64,000 nt of DNA from CATOSK01 sp963665735 (GTDB lineage: Bacteria > Chloroflexota > Dehalococcoidia > Lucifugimonadales > UBA3495), in NCBI GenBank assembly GCA_963665735.1, contig OY762444.1:3162001-3226000 (forward strand), written 5' to 3'. The translations under genes and the position numbers were made by a program. Below the pieces are notes generated by a model. It was not told where the DNA came from, did not search any database, and saw only the letters and a list, made by a program, of their open reading frames with translations. How positions within the stretch are numbered: position 1 is the stretch's first letter; every line of letters begins with the position of its first letter. Below, one piece after another: positions 51,330-60,071 of this stretch.

Positions 51330-51615
51330 CTCCTGGGACTGCCGGGCTTTTTTTGACCCAGGAATAGACGGTTTCCGGCAAAATCCCCAGGACGCGGCCG
51401 ATGGACGCCAGGCTGGAACCCTCGGCGTACATATTCAGGGCCTGGGTCTTGACGGCTTCGGAATAGTAGTGACGGTTGCCCTCCGGGGTGAAGCGGTAGT
51501 GACAATCGCGGCAGCGGTAGGTCTGCTTGCCCCGGGAATGGCCATCCTTGGGGGTCCAGTTGGAACCGCAATGGGGGCAACGCTGGTCATGGTGGTACGC
51601 GCGGTGTTGGGCCAT
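51259..51615 (-). CDS. IS1-like transposase, zinc-finger/HTH part (InsA-like)
   Basis: The 118-residue frame has a four-Cys zinc finger (CPHCGSNWTPKDG, then YRCRDCHYRF) and an HTH (GSSLASIGRVLGILPETVYS) ending near VKKSP, followed by the slippery A7. Beyond that it reads out of frame and ends in noise. It targets IS ends; the InsB-like frame supplies catalysis. Confidence 0.8.
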   Translation of the reverse strand: MAQHRAYHHDQRCPHCGSNWTPKDGHSRGKQTYRCRDCHYRFTPEGNRHYYSEAVKTQALNMYAEGSSLASIGRVLGILPETVYSWVKKSPAVPGVDDPGDPAARGATAAARPGHRPG

Positions 51616-51796
51616 GTTCCCCTCCTACAAACCAGAGTGCAACCCAGGACGCAACCCTAATTTTACATAACCAGCGCGTGTTGGGAATACCTTGGACATT
51701 CTTAGGTTTCCCTGCTACAATTCTATCGCTGTCCTCGGGTAGCCCTCTCCCGACCGTCGAGCCGGTGATGGCCCGGGGGTTTGTTTTTGTGGGGCT

Positions 51797-53230
51797 TTAC
51801 TTTGTCAGGGGTTGGCCTATTGCGGCCCAGTAGGGCAGAACCAGCAGGAAAAGCACGCCGATGGCTACCACGGTCATTATTATGCCGAACCGGAAAACTT
51901 CAGGGGCGCTGATGCCGGCCCGCTGGTAGATGAACACTCCCGACGTGCCGCCGGCCGGATAGTAAACCACCGAATCTCCCACTACCACCACCGCCAACCC
52001 GCAGACCAGGGGATTAAGCCCCAGGGATTCCCCGGTTGCCATCGCCACCGGAATCACTACGGCCAGAAACCCGGCGATGTTGGGCACCATCATCCGCATC
52101 AAGGCGGCGCAGACGCAGAGGGCCAGCATCAGCAGCCAAGGGTTGTCGGTCATGCCGCCGGCCCCACCCACCAACACATCGGAAAACCAAGCGGCCGCTC
52201 CGCTGGTGACGAGAGCATGGCCCAGGGACAAGGTGGTGGCGATTACAAAGAAGTTGCTCCAACCCAGGTTGCGCTCGAACTCCTGCCAGCTAAGGATGCC
52301 GATACGGGGCATGAGAATCAGCCCCAGAGCGATTAACGCGGGTACTGCCGGATGCAGCCCGTGGGCGAAGTCGGAAAACCAGAGCAGCGCCGTAATCCCG
52401 GCGATGATTCCAGCCCGGACTTCGACGGCGGCGACCGGCCCGGTTTCCAGGACGTAGCTTTCAACGCTGGGGCTGACCCGGAACCCGGAACGGTAGAGCA
52501 GAAACAACAGCGTCCCGCCGACAATCAGGTTGGCGTAGAAGGGTACGCTCATCAGCAGGAACCATTGTCCCCAGGAAAAATCGCCCAGCAGACCGGAGGC
52601 CACCACCGGGGTAATTCCGCCGGCCAGCAGGGCGGTGGAGCCCAGCCGGTTCAGGGAACCCAGGGCAATCATCACCGCCTTGTGCAGGGAATGGTCCTGG
52701 GGAATGTCCCAGGTTGCCATGACCTGTTCGTAGATATGCACCATGATGGCGCCGCGAGTGCTGGCCGAGGGGAGGGCAAAGGTCAGGGCGGCGAAGGCGA
52801 AGAGCATCTGGGCGTAAAGCAGGAAGGGACTGCCGGCCGCGCCACGCATCAGAAAGGTTGCCATGCGTTGCGCCAGTCCGGATTGATGGACGGCCAACCC
52901 CAAGGTAAGGATTCCGATGAGGAAGTAGGCTACCGGCTGGGAGAACCCGTACAGGGCGGCGCCGATGTCGTCAACCCCGCCGACCAGCAACAGCAGCACA
53001 ACCCCGACGATTCCGGTGACGGCGATGGGCAGGGCCTCGGTGGCCCAGAGGATGACGGCCAGGGACATGACCGCCAGGGCCGCCTGGCCCGCCGGGGTCA
53101 GACCCGGCAGGGTGGGGGACAACATCAGGGCGGCAAACACCAGCAGCGCGGCCCCGGTCTTTACAATAGCTACCGGGGATACTCCGCTTTCGCCGGTGTC
53201 GGGGTTGGAGGCCAACGGATTTCTAATCAT
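51797..53230 (-). CDS. SLC13/DASS-family sodium-dependent anion transporter
   Basis: The 477-residue membrane protein has about 11 hydrophobic segments and the signature of divalent anion:Na+ symporters: ILWATEALPIAVTGIVGVVL, GSLNRLGSTALLAGGITPVV (first SNT-like motif), GILSWQEFERNLGWSNFFVI and PNIAGFLAVVIPVAMATGES. It could import C4-dicarboxylate, sulfate or related anions. It is transcribed alone; an ECH gene lies upstream with a terminator between. Confidence 0.9.
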   Translation of the reverse strand: MIRNPLASNPDTGESGVSPVAIVKTGAALLVFAALMLSPTLPGLTPAGQAALAVMSLAVILWATEALPIAVTGIVGVVLLLLVGGVDDIGAALYGFSQPVAYFLIGILTLGLAVHQSGLAQRMATFLMRGAAGSPFLLYAQMLFAFAALTFALPSASTRGAIMVHIYEQVMATWDIPQDHSLHKAVMIALGSLNRLGSTALLAGGITPVVASGLLGDFSWGQWFLLMSVPFYANLIVGGTLLFLLYRSGFRVSPSVESYVLETGPVAAVEVRAGIIAGITALLWFSDFAHGLHPAVPALIALGLILMPRIGILSWQEFERNLGWSNFFVIATTLSLGHALVTSGAAAWFSDVLVGGAGGMTDNPWLLMLALCVCAALMRMMVPNIAGFLAVVIPVAMATGESLGLNPLVCGLAVVVVGDSVVYYPAGGTSGVFIYQRAGISAPEVFRFGIIMTVVAIGVLFLLVLPYWAAIGQPLTK

Positions 53231-53287
53231 CGGTTTTTGACCTTGGGGTTGCCGAAGTTAATTGCCGGAGACGTTTTCTAGTATGAC

Positions 53288-53315
53288 AAAACCCCCGGCC
53301 TGGCCCCGGGGGTTT
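53288..53315 (-). terminator. intrinsic terminator after enoyl-CoA hydratase gene
   Basis: On the minus strand GAAACCCCCGG...CCGGGGGTTTT, an 8-10 bp GC stem with a 4-nt T-tract, 28 bp after the ECH stop. The symmetric A/T ends would also work on the other strand. Confidence 0.7.
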
Positions 53316-53342
53316 CATGTGTCCAAGGACGGAGAGACGATG

Positions 53343-54113
53343 CTAGACCCGGGGCTTGCGTCCCTTGCGGTCGAGGAAGTCCCGGAAACCCTCTTCCACC
53401 GAAAGGCCCTGGAACCGCCCGCCGCGGGAGTTGATTTCGTTCCAATACTGGTCTTCCAAGGGCTGGCCGCTGTGTTCCAGGAGCATCTGCTTGATGTTGG
53501 CGACGCCCACGGCGCGGTTCTTGGCCATGCCGGCGGCGACTTCCACCGCCTTGTCCATCAGTTGCTCGCTGGGCACCAGGTGGTTAATCAGGCCGATGTG
53601 GTAGGCTTCGTCGGCAAAAACCTCGCGGCCACTGAAAAGCAGTTCCTTGGCCCGGTTGATGCCCACCAGCCGGGGCAGGCTCCAGGTGGCGTTCATCTGG
53701 CCGTAGTTGACGGCCAGGAAACGGAAGCTGGTCTTTTCGCAGCCGATGAGGAAGTCCATCGCGGTAGCCATGACGGTGCCGCCGCCGTAGCAAAGGCCGT
53801 TGATGGCGCCGATGACGGGCTTGACCGAGGTGGTCAGGTGCCAGGTGTATTCGGAGCGTTCCTTCTGGGCCTCGGCCCGTTCTTCGGGGGTGCGCTCCCG
53901 GTTTTCGTGGATGTCGGCGCCGGCGGAAAAGGCCCGCTCTCCGCTGCCGGTGATGATGATGGCGCCCACGTCTTCGTCGGCTTCCATACTGGAAATGGCG
54001 TCGTCCAGTTCCCGGGCCAAGCCCAAGTTCAGGGCATTGAGGACTTCGGGGCGGTTAAGGGTGACAATCGCCACCCGGTCAACCTGGTCGGTCTTGATGA
54101 ACTCGTAGCTCAT
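53343..54113 (-). CDS. enoyl-CoA hydratase/isomerase (crotonase fold)
   Basis: The 256-residue protein: VAIVTLNRPEVLNALNLGLA, GSGERAFSAGADIHENR (oxyanion hole), AINGLCYGGGTVMATAMDFL. Catalytic Glu positions seem altered: SFRFLAVNYGQMNATWSLPR, with Asn/Thr where many ECHs have Glu, so the reaction may be other than hydration. MSYEFIK (54113) is preferred as the start. Confidence 0.9.
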   Translation of the reverse strand: MSYEFIKTDQVDRVAIVTLNRPEVLNALNLGLARELDDAISSMEADEDVGAIIITGSGERAFSAGADIHENRERTPEERAEAQKERSEYTWHLTTSVKPVIGAINGLCYGGGTVMATAMDFLIGCEKTSFRFLAVNYGQMNATWSLPRLVGINRAKELLFSGREVFADEAYHIGLINHLVPSEQLMDKAVEVAAGMAKNRAVGVANIKQMLLEHSGQPLEDQYWNEINSRGGRFQGLSVEEGFRDFLDRKGRKPRV

Positions 54114-54254
54114 AGAAAGGCAACTCCTGGCGTCGTTGTAGTGTCGGGACGTTGGACTGGATGATAAAACACCCGGCAAGGGGAACGCAAACGGGTATAG
54201 ACCCTGGCCCTATTTCAACGTTATTATGGAACCGGATTGGGCAAGGTCTATTGG

Positions 54255-54506
54255 ATGAACCGGCGGAGATTATTTCGGCGGCTATCAGTAGGGGCGGTAC
54301 ACAACGTCGCTTTTGACGATTTGGTGGACTTGTTGCATGGGTTTGGCTTTGAGCTTGTGCGGATTACCGGGAGCCATCATATTTTCACCCACCCTGACCT
54401 GGAGGAAGTGGTCAATATCCAACCCACGAGACTGCAAGCAAAACCTTACCAGATTCGCCAGATTCTCCGCATCGTGTATCAGCATAACCTCCACCTGGAG
54501 GGCTAA
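54255..54506 (+). CDS. hicA: HicA-family mRNA interferase toxin
   Basis: The 83-residue protein has the dsRNA-binding-like fold: LVDLLHGFGFELVRITGSHH with catalytic His, IFTHPDLEEVVNIQ, and QIRQILRIVYQHNL. It has a 20-residue N-terminal lead before the family core. Followed directly by hicB. Confidence 0.85.
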   Translation: MNRRRLFRRLSVGAVHNVAFDDLVDLLHGFGFELVRITGSHHIFTHPDLEEVVNIQPTRLQAKPYQIRQILRIVYQHNLHLEG

Positions 54507-54508
54507 CC

Positions 54509-55099
54509 GTGAAAGACTATCACATTAACATTTTTTACAGCGAGGAAGATGGGGGCTATATCGCCGATGTTCCCGACTTGAATGCTTGTTCGGCCTTCGG
54601 CAATACGCCCGAAGAGGCTTTGGCGGAAGTGACTATTGCCAAAGTCGCGTGGTTGGAAGTCGCGCAGTTAGCCGGCAAACCTATACCTGAACCCCGCTAC
54701 CGGGCCGATATGCTCGACTTCCCGTTGCGGCTCTTTCTTATCGAAGAATCGCGTCGTGCCCACGTTGCCAAGGAACTGACGGAACTCATCGAAATCAGAG
54801 AGTCGGAACTGGCGGACAACGACCGAATGACCAAGTTATTCGATAAGTACCTGTCAGAAACGCCGGCGTTGGAGCGACCTAAGAGTCCTCGACAAGTGCG
54901 TGATTTGTACGACGAATGGGAAGACAGACTTAAACAGGAACTGGCCGAATGGAAAGACGACTTGCAGGCCATCGGGTTCACGTATCCAGACCCGAAGGCA
55001 GTTTTGGAGCAGGCCAGGGGAAAATTGTTGCGTCTGTTCAAGGTTGAAGCAAAGAAATCTGGATTGTTGCCGGATGCGCCACTGGTTGAAAGGGGATGA
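54509..55099 (+). CDS. hicB: HicB-like antitoxin with long C-terminal extension
   Basis: The 196-residue GTG-start protein has a normal HicB core in residues 1-70: YHINIFYSEEDGGYIADVPD, CSAFGNTPEEALAEVTIAKV, KPIPEPRYR. HicB antitoxins usually end here or in a short HTH/RHH; this one continues for 125 residues as a charged helical domain (LTELIEIRESELADNDRM, VRDLYDEWEDRLKQELAEWK) of no recognised family. RBS CTGGAGG overlaps the end of hicA. Confidence 0.75.
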   Translation: MKDYHINIFYSEEDGGYIADVPDLNACSAFGNTPEEALAEVTIAKVAWLEVAQLAGKPIPEPRYRADMLDFPLRLFLIEESRRAHVAKELTELIEIRESELADNDRMTKLFDKYLSETPALERPKSPRQVRDLYDEWEDRLKQELAEWKDDLQAIGFTYPDPKAVLEQARGKLLRLFKVEAKKSGLLPDAPLVERG

Positions 55100-55121
55100 T
55101 GGTCAATGCCGTGGCGGTGGA

Positions 55122-55466
55122 TTACCGGGAATCGTTGTGCAACAGGTCTTGCAACTTTACGCTGCGCCCGGCTTGTTTGGCTTCCAGCCACCGTTGGAAG
55201 GACTTGCGGCTCTCGCCGGATTTACGTCCGGCCAAAAACCCTTCGATGCTGAGGTCTTCGTCCAAGTCGGGCCAGTGGATATGTCGTCCGTCAGCGTACA
55301 ATTCCCATCTGTCGCGTTCCGCCGGCGTCGCGTAAACCAATCTCGGATACCAGGCCAAGGGCACCGAGATTGTCCGACCGTCCATCAGGTCGGCGGTCAG
55401 GGTGTCATCGGTGACGGTAATTTTCGTTGCTCCCGGGACTTCCAGCTCAACGATTGAAGTACTCAT
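55122..55466 (-). CDS. DUF2442-domain protein
   Basis: The 114-residue protein: ATKITVTDDTLTADLMDGRT, SVPLAWYPRLVYATPAERDR, WELYADGRHIHWPDLDEDLS, IEGFLAGR. The DUF2442 core is complete with a short C-terminal tail. GGGGGA precedes ATG 55466. DUF2442 proteins usually accompany DUF4160; a DUF4160 remnant is immediately upstream. Confidence 0.85.
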   Translation of the reverse strand: MSTSIVELEVPGATKITVTDDTLTADLMDGRTISVPLAWYPRLVYATPAERDRWELYADGRHIHWPDLDEDLSIEGFLAGRKSGESRKSFQRWLEAKQAGRSVKLQDLLHNDSR

Positions 55467-55560
55467 TCCAGTCCCCCAGAAATCTGGCCTGATTCCGCTC
55501 AACAATGCGTTGGATGCGTCGAATTTCCGTCCTGCTGAAGTTGCCGCGTCTGACGCAACC
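55447..55560 (-). pseudogene. DUF4160 C-terminal remnant
   Basis: The frame reads RRGNFSRTEIRRIQRIVERN then QARFLGDWNEYF before a stop at 55447, matching the last helices of DUF4160 ('FSxxELRxIERxVxEH...W.xYF'). Upstream the frame has a TAA and the PPHxHV core is missing. It overlaps the DUF2442 start by 20 bp. Confidence 0.55.
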
Positions 55561-55892
55561 TTACCAGACGCTTTGAGGCCCTGCCACCTTGCCTTGTTCC
55601 TCCACAGGACCTTTTGATTGTTTCCCTGAACGATTTTCCACCCTGGTCCAAAAATCTTCGGATAAGGCCACGTTGGCTAAGGCAAGGATTTCAGATTCTT
55701 CGCTTCGCTCAGAATGACATGAAGGGGCAAGGGTAGAAAACCAAAAGACCTTACCACAACGATTTTTCGCCTTGACCAGCCACCGTTGATAAAGAGTTGC
55801 CCCGCTAGTATTCTTTGCTCAGTGAGGATGCCGCCTTTCCTTTTTGGCCTTTCGGATTAGACTCGCCGGCGGCTCCACCGGAGAATATACCC
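55561..55892. other. intergenic region with dispersed repeat
   Basis: It contains AGATTCTTCGCTTCGCTCAG at about 55690-55709, followed by AATGACATGAAGGGGC, resembling a palindromic dispersed element common in bacterial genomes. No gene supported. Confidence 0.5.
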
Positions 55893-57218
55893 ATGACTTT
55901 TGCCCGCCGGTTGGCCCGGTTTGCGCTGGATAACAACTCCCTGGACGGCTTGCCGCCGGAAGTTGTGGAGCCGTCCAAGGAGATGATGGTCAACGCCGCG
56001 GCGGTGGCCCTGGCGGCGGCGGCTCAGCCCGAATGTCGCGCCGTCACCAAGTTCGTCCAGGATATGCAGGGCAACGGACGATGCACCATCATCGGCATGG
56101 GCTTGCGGACTTCCCCGACTTATGCGGCCCTGGTCAACGGCATGATGGTGCGCCTGCTGGACTTCGACGACGAAATAGCCCCCCGGAACGTCCATCCCTC
56201 CGCCGCAGTGTTTCCGGCGGTCATGGCCCTGGGGGAGATGTTCGGCTGCGCCGGCCGCGACGTTCTTACCGCCTACGTCCTGGGCTGCGAAATCGTTTCC
56301 AAGCTGGCCCGCGTCAGTGAACAGGGTTCGACGGCTGGCAACCCGGTTGCCGCAGTCGCCGGGGCCACCGTAGCCGCCGGTCTGCTGCTCAAGTTGGACG
56401 CTGAGCAGATGGAAAACGCTTTGGGCATCGCCGGGGGAGAGGGCGGAATGGCTACCGCTGCCGGAGTAGCACCGGCGTTGCAGTGCGGGCGGGCCGCCAT
56501 GAACGGCGTCATCGCGGCCATGCTGGCCCATACCAGTGACCAGTGGACAGTGGCTAGTGGTCACTCTGACCACCGACCAACGGACGCTGATGACTGGGTG
56601 GAAATTTTCTTTGAATCCCTTGCCAGACCCTTTGACGTGGTGGACCCGGGGGTGACGCTGAAGTTGTACCCTTGCGCAACGGCCAGCCACACCACCATTG
56701 AGGCGCTGCTCCAACTGGTGCAGCAGTACCAGGTTGGGCCGGGGCAGGTGGCCGCCGTCCACGTCGCAGTCGCGCCGGAATCGCTGCAACGGATGCCCTT
56801 CCCAACGCCGTCGGACAACTGGCAGGCCAGGTATTGCCTCAGCTACATCGCCGCCGCCACGCTGCTCCACGGACACCCGCTCATTGACCACTTTTCGGAG
56901 GGGGCTATCCAAGACCCGGAGGTTCGGCGGGCGATGGACTTGGTGACGGTGGAAGGGACGGAAACTGCATCCCGCCTCATGCCCAACCCCAGCGTAGTCA
57001 CCCTAACTCTGGATGACGGCCGGCGGTTGCGGCACCGGGTTGACTACGCCCGCGGCTACCCGGAGTTTCCCCTGGCGCGGGAAGAGCTGGACGCCAAGTT
57101 CCTTTACTGCTCCCGGTACATTCTGCCGGCAGACCATATCGAGGAAGCCATTGACAGTTTGAGAAACTTAGAGAACATCGAAAACGTCACCGGAATGGCG
57201 TCGGTTTTGGGCGGCTGA
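55893..57218 (+). CDS. MmgE/PrpD-family protein
   Basis: The 441-residue protein: NGMMVRLLDFDDEIAPRNVH, PSAAVFPAVMALGEMFG, GTAGNP-like QGSTAGNPVAAVAGATVAAG, and VTLKLYPCATASHTTIEALL, features of the 2-methylcitrate dehydratase/cis-aconitate decarboxylase/iminodisuccinate epimerase fold. The usual DFDDT motif is DFDDE here. ATG 55893 has GGAGA upstream. Substrate not assigned; no prpBC nearby. Confidence 0.9.
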   Translation: MTFARRLARFALDNNSLDGLPPEVVEPSKEMMVNAAAVALAAAAQPECRAVTKFVQDMQGNGRCTIIGMGLRTSPTYAALVNGMMVRLLDFDDEIAPRNVHPSAAVFPAVMALGEMFGCAGRDVLTAYVLGCEIVSKLARVSEQGSTAGNPVAAVAGATVAAGLLLKLDAEQMENALGIAGGEGGMATAAGVAPALQCGRAAMNGVIAAMLAHTSDQWTVASGHSDHRPTDADDWVEIFFESLARPFDVVDPGVTLKLYPCATASHTTIEALLQLVQQYQVGPGQVAAVHVAVAPESLQRMPFPTPSDNWQARYCLSYIAAATLLHGHPLIDHFSEGAIQDPEVRRAMDLVTVEGTETASRLMPNPSVVTLTLDDGRRLRHRVDYARGYPEFPLAREELDAKFLYCSRYILPADHIEEAIDSLRNLENIENVTGMASVLGG

Positions 57219-57243
57219 AAGCCCATTGGCAGCGTCAACCCCC

Positions 57244-57406
57244 AAGGGGTGTCGTCATGTTCACCGTCATACCGGCGCAGGCCGGTATCCAGGATTCCTT
57301 GCCCAAACGGACGCCGTTGTATGCCTGGGGTTTCTGGATTCCGGCTTTCGCCGGAATGACGGTGGGATGCAGGAATTGCAACGGATGATTTTGACGACAC
57401 GCCCTA
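57244..57406. mobile_element. MITE-like element with REP palindromes
   Basis: It has inverted ends AAGGGGTGTCGTCA (left) and TGACGACACGCCCTA (right) around the REP composite 57266-57361. The second copy is at 6860-7026. Confidence 0.65.
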
Positions 57407-57438
57407 GAAAAGTGAACATAAAAAAGGCAGGTGAGGAT

Positions 57439-58407
57439 ATGAAAGCGGTTAGAGGCCATGAAGTCGGCGGCCCGGAAGTGCTGCGCTACGAAGACGTGGC
57501 AGACTTGACCCCGGGGTCGGGGGAGGCGTTGGTGGATATTCGGTCAATCGGGGTCAACTATACCGACGTTTCCAGCCGGAAAGGAACCAACCCGCCGCCT
57601 AGCTTGCCCTGGACGCCGGGGCGGGAGGCCGCGGGAATAGTCAAGGCCGTGGGGGAAGGCGTCACCGAGGTAGCAGCGGGCGACCGGGTGGCCTACGCCA
57701 TGTGGACGGGGTCTTACGCCGAGGAAGCGGTAGTCCCATCGTGGCTGCTGGTGCCGCTGCCGGAGGACGTGGAGTTCGCCACCGGAGCGGCCACCATGCT
57801 CCAGGCCATGACCGCCCACTTCCTGACCTTCGGCATCGCCCAGCTTGTCCCCGGCGATAAGGCGCTGGTTCACGCCGGCGCCGGCGGCGTAGGTTTGCTG
57901 CTCATCCAGATGTTGAAAAAGGTAGGGGTTGAGGTCTTTACCACGGTTTCCACGGCGGAAAAGGCCCAACTGGCGAGCGATGCCGGAGCCGACGTTACGA
58001 TAAATTACGCCCATCAGGACTTTGCCGAGGAAATCAGGCAAGCCACCGGCGGCCAGGGCCTGCGCATCGTATTTGACGCGGTGGGCCGGACGACCTTCGA
58101 CGACAGTATCAAGTGCCTGGGCCGGCGCGGGTACATGGTCTTTTACGGCCAGGCCAGCGGGCCGGTGACTACGGTGGACAGCGGCGTCCTGCGCAACGGT
58201 TCCCTGTTCCTGACCCGCCCCAGCCTGGGCGACTACACCGCCACCAGGGATGAGCTGCTGCAACGGGCTAACGAATGTCTGGGTTGGGTCAAGTCGGGAG
58301 AGTTGAAGCTGCACGTGGGATTGACCCTTCCCCTGGCAGAAGCGGCGGAGGCCCACCGGCAACTGGAAGGCCGGGAGACGGTGGGGAAGATTCTGCTGAC
58401 GCCGTAG
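57439..58407 (+). CDS. zinc-free quinone oxidoreductase (MDR superfamily, QOR-like)
   Basis: The 322-residue protein: MKAVRGHEVGGPEVLRYEDV, SIGVNYTDVSSRKGTNPPP, PWTPGREAAGIVKAVGEGVT, nucleotide-binding VHAGAGGVGLLLIQMLKKVG, and SGPVTTVDSGVLRNGSLFLT. It reduces quinones or enals with NADPH. ATG 57439 has AGGTGAGG upstream; earlier in-frame sequence lies in the MITE. Confidence 0.9.
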   Translation: MKAVRGHEVGGPEVLRYEDVADLTPGSGEALVDIRSIGVNYTDVSSRKGTNPPPSLPWTPGREAAGIVKAVGEGVTEVAAGDRVAYAMWTGSYAEEAVVPSWLLVPLPEDVEFATGAATMLQAMTAHFLTFGIAQLVPGDKALVHAGAGGVGLLLIQMLKKVGVEVFTTVSTAEKAQLASDAGADVTINYAHQDFAEEIRQATGGQGLRIVFDAVGRTTFDDSIKCLGRRGYMVFYGQASGPVTTVDSGVLRNGSLFLTRPSLGDYTATRDELLQRANECLGWVKSGELKLHVGLTLPLAEAAEAHRQLEGRETVGKILLTP

Positions 58408-58485
58408 GTTGGGGATTGTCGGTAGTGACCGCCTCGATCCCGGCGTACAATGCAACCGCCCTCATTATTCGTTGGAGACGCCGCC

Positions 58486-59034
58486 ATGACCAGCCCAAGG
58501 ACGAAATTCACCGTCGCCGATTACATGGCGCTGCCGGACGGCCAGCGTTATGAGTTACTGAACGGAGAGTTGATTGTGGCCCCGTCCCCCAGCCGGAGAC
58601 ACCAGGACATCGTGTTGACTCTCGGCCCTTTGGTTCGCCAATTCGTTCTGGAACGCGGCCTTGGATGGGTAGCCGTTGCGCCAATGGACGTAGTTTTGTC
58701 CGGTGACAATGTGGTGCAGCCGGACATCCTCTTCGTATCCAATAACCGAGCGTCCATCCTGACTGACGCCAACGTCCAGGGCGCGCCCGACTTGACCGTG
58801 GAAGTCCTTTCCCCGTCCACCGCGCAAACAGACCGCGGGGATAAAATGGCAATCTACGGCGGTCACGGAGTCCGGGAATACTGGATTGTTGACCCGGCTG
58901 CGGAAACGGTGGAAGTGTATGTTGGCGGGGACGCCGGCTGGTCGTTGCAGGCCAGATACCGGCGGGGAGAAACCCTTACGTCCCCACTGCTGGAAAGGTT
59001 GGTGTTGGAGGTGGAGGACATTTTCCGGGCTTAA
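58486..59034 (+). CDS. Uma2-family (DUF820) PD-(D/E)xK protein
   Basis: The 182-residue protein: TVADYMALPDGQRYELLNGE, VVQPDILFVSN, APDLTVEVLSPSTAQTDRGD and the catalytic-type Asp-x-Glu pattern (PDILFV...LTVEVLSPS...KMAIYGGHGVREYWIVDP). Uma2 proteins are numerous in Cyanobacteria and Chloroflexota and presumed endonucleases; the substrate is unknown. Monocistronic. Confidence 0.88.
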   Translation: MTSPRTKFTVADYMALPDGQRYELLNGELIVAPSPSRRHQDIVLTLGPLVRQFVLERGLGWVAVAPMDVVLSGDNVVQPDILFVSNNRASILTDANVQGAPDLTVEVLSPSTAQTDRGDKMAIYGGHGVREYWIVDPAAETVEVYVGGDAGWSLQARYRRGETLTSPLLERLVLEVEDIFRA

Positions 59035-59039
59035 GGGGA

Positions 59040-59153
59040 TGTCGTCATATTCACCGTCATACCGGCGGAGGCCGGTATCCAGGATTCCTTGCCCACGCGG
59101 ACTATGTTGTATGCCCGGCATTTATGGATTCCGGCTTTCGCTGGAATGACGAT
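59040..59153. repeat. composite REP-like element with MITE-like left end
   Basis: The left end GGGGATGTCGTCA matches the MITE terminus; the right end TGACGATACAGCC is diverged. Two palindromes (59056-59151) as elsewhere. The repeat abuts the start region of the next gene. Confidence 0.65.
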
Positions 59154-59225
59154 ACAGCCGAAGGACACGGTACGCCATGCCCTATGCAATTTCAGATTAA
59201 GTGGCCCTGCCGGGTTGGGGTGAAA

Positions 59226-59558
59226 ATGACAACTGACCGTTACACCTACAGGGTTACCTGGTCTGCTGAGGACGAGGAATACGTGGGGTTGTGTACCGAG
59301 TTTCCTTTGTTAAGTTGGTTGGAGCCTACGCAGGAAAAAGCCTTTTTCGGTATCCGGCAGTTGGTGGCAGACTGCGTTGAAGATATGCGCGCCGAGGGTG
59401 AATCGCCGCCGGAGCCGATGGCTGACCGTACCTTTAGCGGCAAATTCATGGTGCGCGTACCCCCGGAAACCCACCGGGCTTTGGTTATTCGGGCCGCCGA
59501 GGAAGGCGTCAGCTTGAACCGGCTGGTCAGCGCCCGGCTTAGCAACGGCCTGATTTAG
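59226..59558 (+). CDS. HicB-like antitoxin with RHH domain, no adjacent HicA
   Basis: The 110-residue protein: TYRVTWSAEDEEYVGLCTEF, QEKAFFGIRQLVADCVEDMR, then RHH GKFMVRVPPETHRALVIRAA and SLNRLVSARLSNGL. HicB-like solo genes with RHH tails are common. No HicA toxin gene lies on either side, so it may act alone or with a distant partner. Confidence 0.8.
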   Translation: MTTDRYTYRVTWSAEDEEYVGLCTEFPLLSWLEPTQEKAFFGIRQLVADCVEDMRAEGESPPEPMADRTFSGKFMVRVPPETHRALVIRAAEEGVSLNRLVSARLSNGLI

Positions 59559-59584
59559 CGACACTATGGCCGGCGTTTCCGGGC

Positions 59585-59947
59585 TTAAGGTTGGTTCAGC
59601 AACCCGGCAACCCGTTCTACGAAGTTTCGCACCACCGGGCGGCCGGCGTCCATTTCGTAGTCCTCCATTGACCCGTGGTAAAAGTTTTCGTGAAAACTGC
59701 GGGCCGCGAAGATTCCCGCTCGCAAGTCTCCGTCGTTCAACTGGTCGGCCAGGGCCAGGGCTGCGTTTATGGTCTTGCGGTGCGTTCCATAGTCCCAGCC
59801 GCGCGTCATAGAAATGGCGGTTACGGCGTGGGAAAACGCGCCCCATAGTTTTTCCGACCCTTGCAGAACGTCCCCGACGTCAAACTCCCGGTCTGACGCT
59901 TCCAGAAAATCGGTGGCGGTTTGGATGTGTTCCTCGGCTATCATCAC
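59585..59947 (-). CDS. HEPN/PaREP1-like protein, isolated copy
   Basis: The 120-residue protein: IAEEHIQTATDFLEASDREF, DVGDVLQGSEKLWGAFSHAV, GWDYGTHRKTINAAL, FHENFYHGSMEDYEMD. It is the clearest N-terminal match to the ATC-start gene at 43596. Convergent with the HicB-like gene. Confidence 0.75.
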   Translation of the reverse strand: MMIAEEHIQTATDFLEASDREFDVGDVLQGSEKLWGAFSHAVTAISMTRGWDYGTHRKTINAALALADQLNDGDLRAGIFAARSFHENFYHGSMEDYEMDAGRPVVRNFVERVAGLLNQP

Positions 59948-60071
59948 TTACTCTTATGCTCGGTGGGTTGGAGTGGCTGGCGCCGGCAGTATATCCAATC
60001 CTGGCAGTGGGTACACAGAAAATTGGCTGCCCTTTATAATAGGCCCATCCATACTTTGAGGGGGTTCCCGA

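Larger units (their letters stand above)
50853..51692 (-). mobile_element. IS1-family-like insertion sequence
   Basis: About 840 bp bounded by imperfect 22-bp inverted repeats, AGGTATTCTCAACGTGCGTTGG at 50853-50874 and its partner CCAGCGCGTGTTGGGAATAC (51671-51690, continuing CT), 18 of 22 matches. Inside are two overlapping frames for the transposase. No clear target duplication was seen. Confidence 0.75.

Noticed and set aside
51616..51796. Extra gene fragments beside the IS
   Set aside because: Only inverted repeat and intergenic sequence are seen; no frame with family resemblance.
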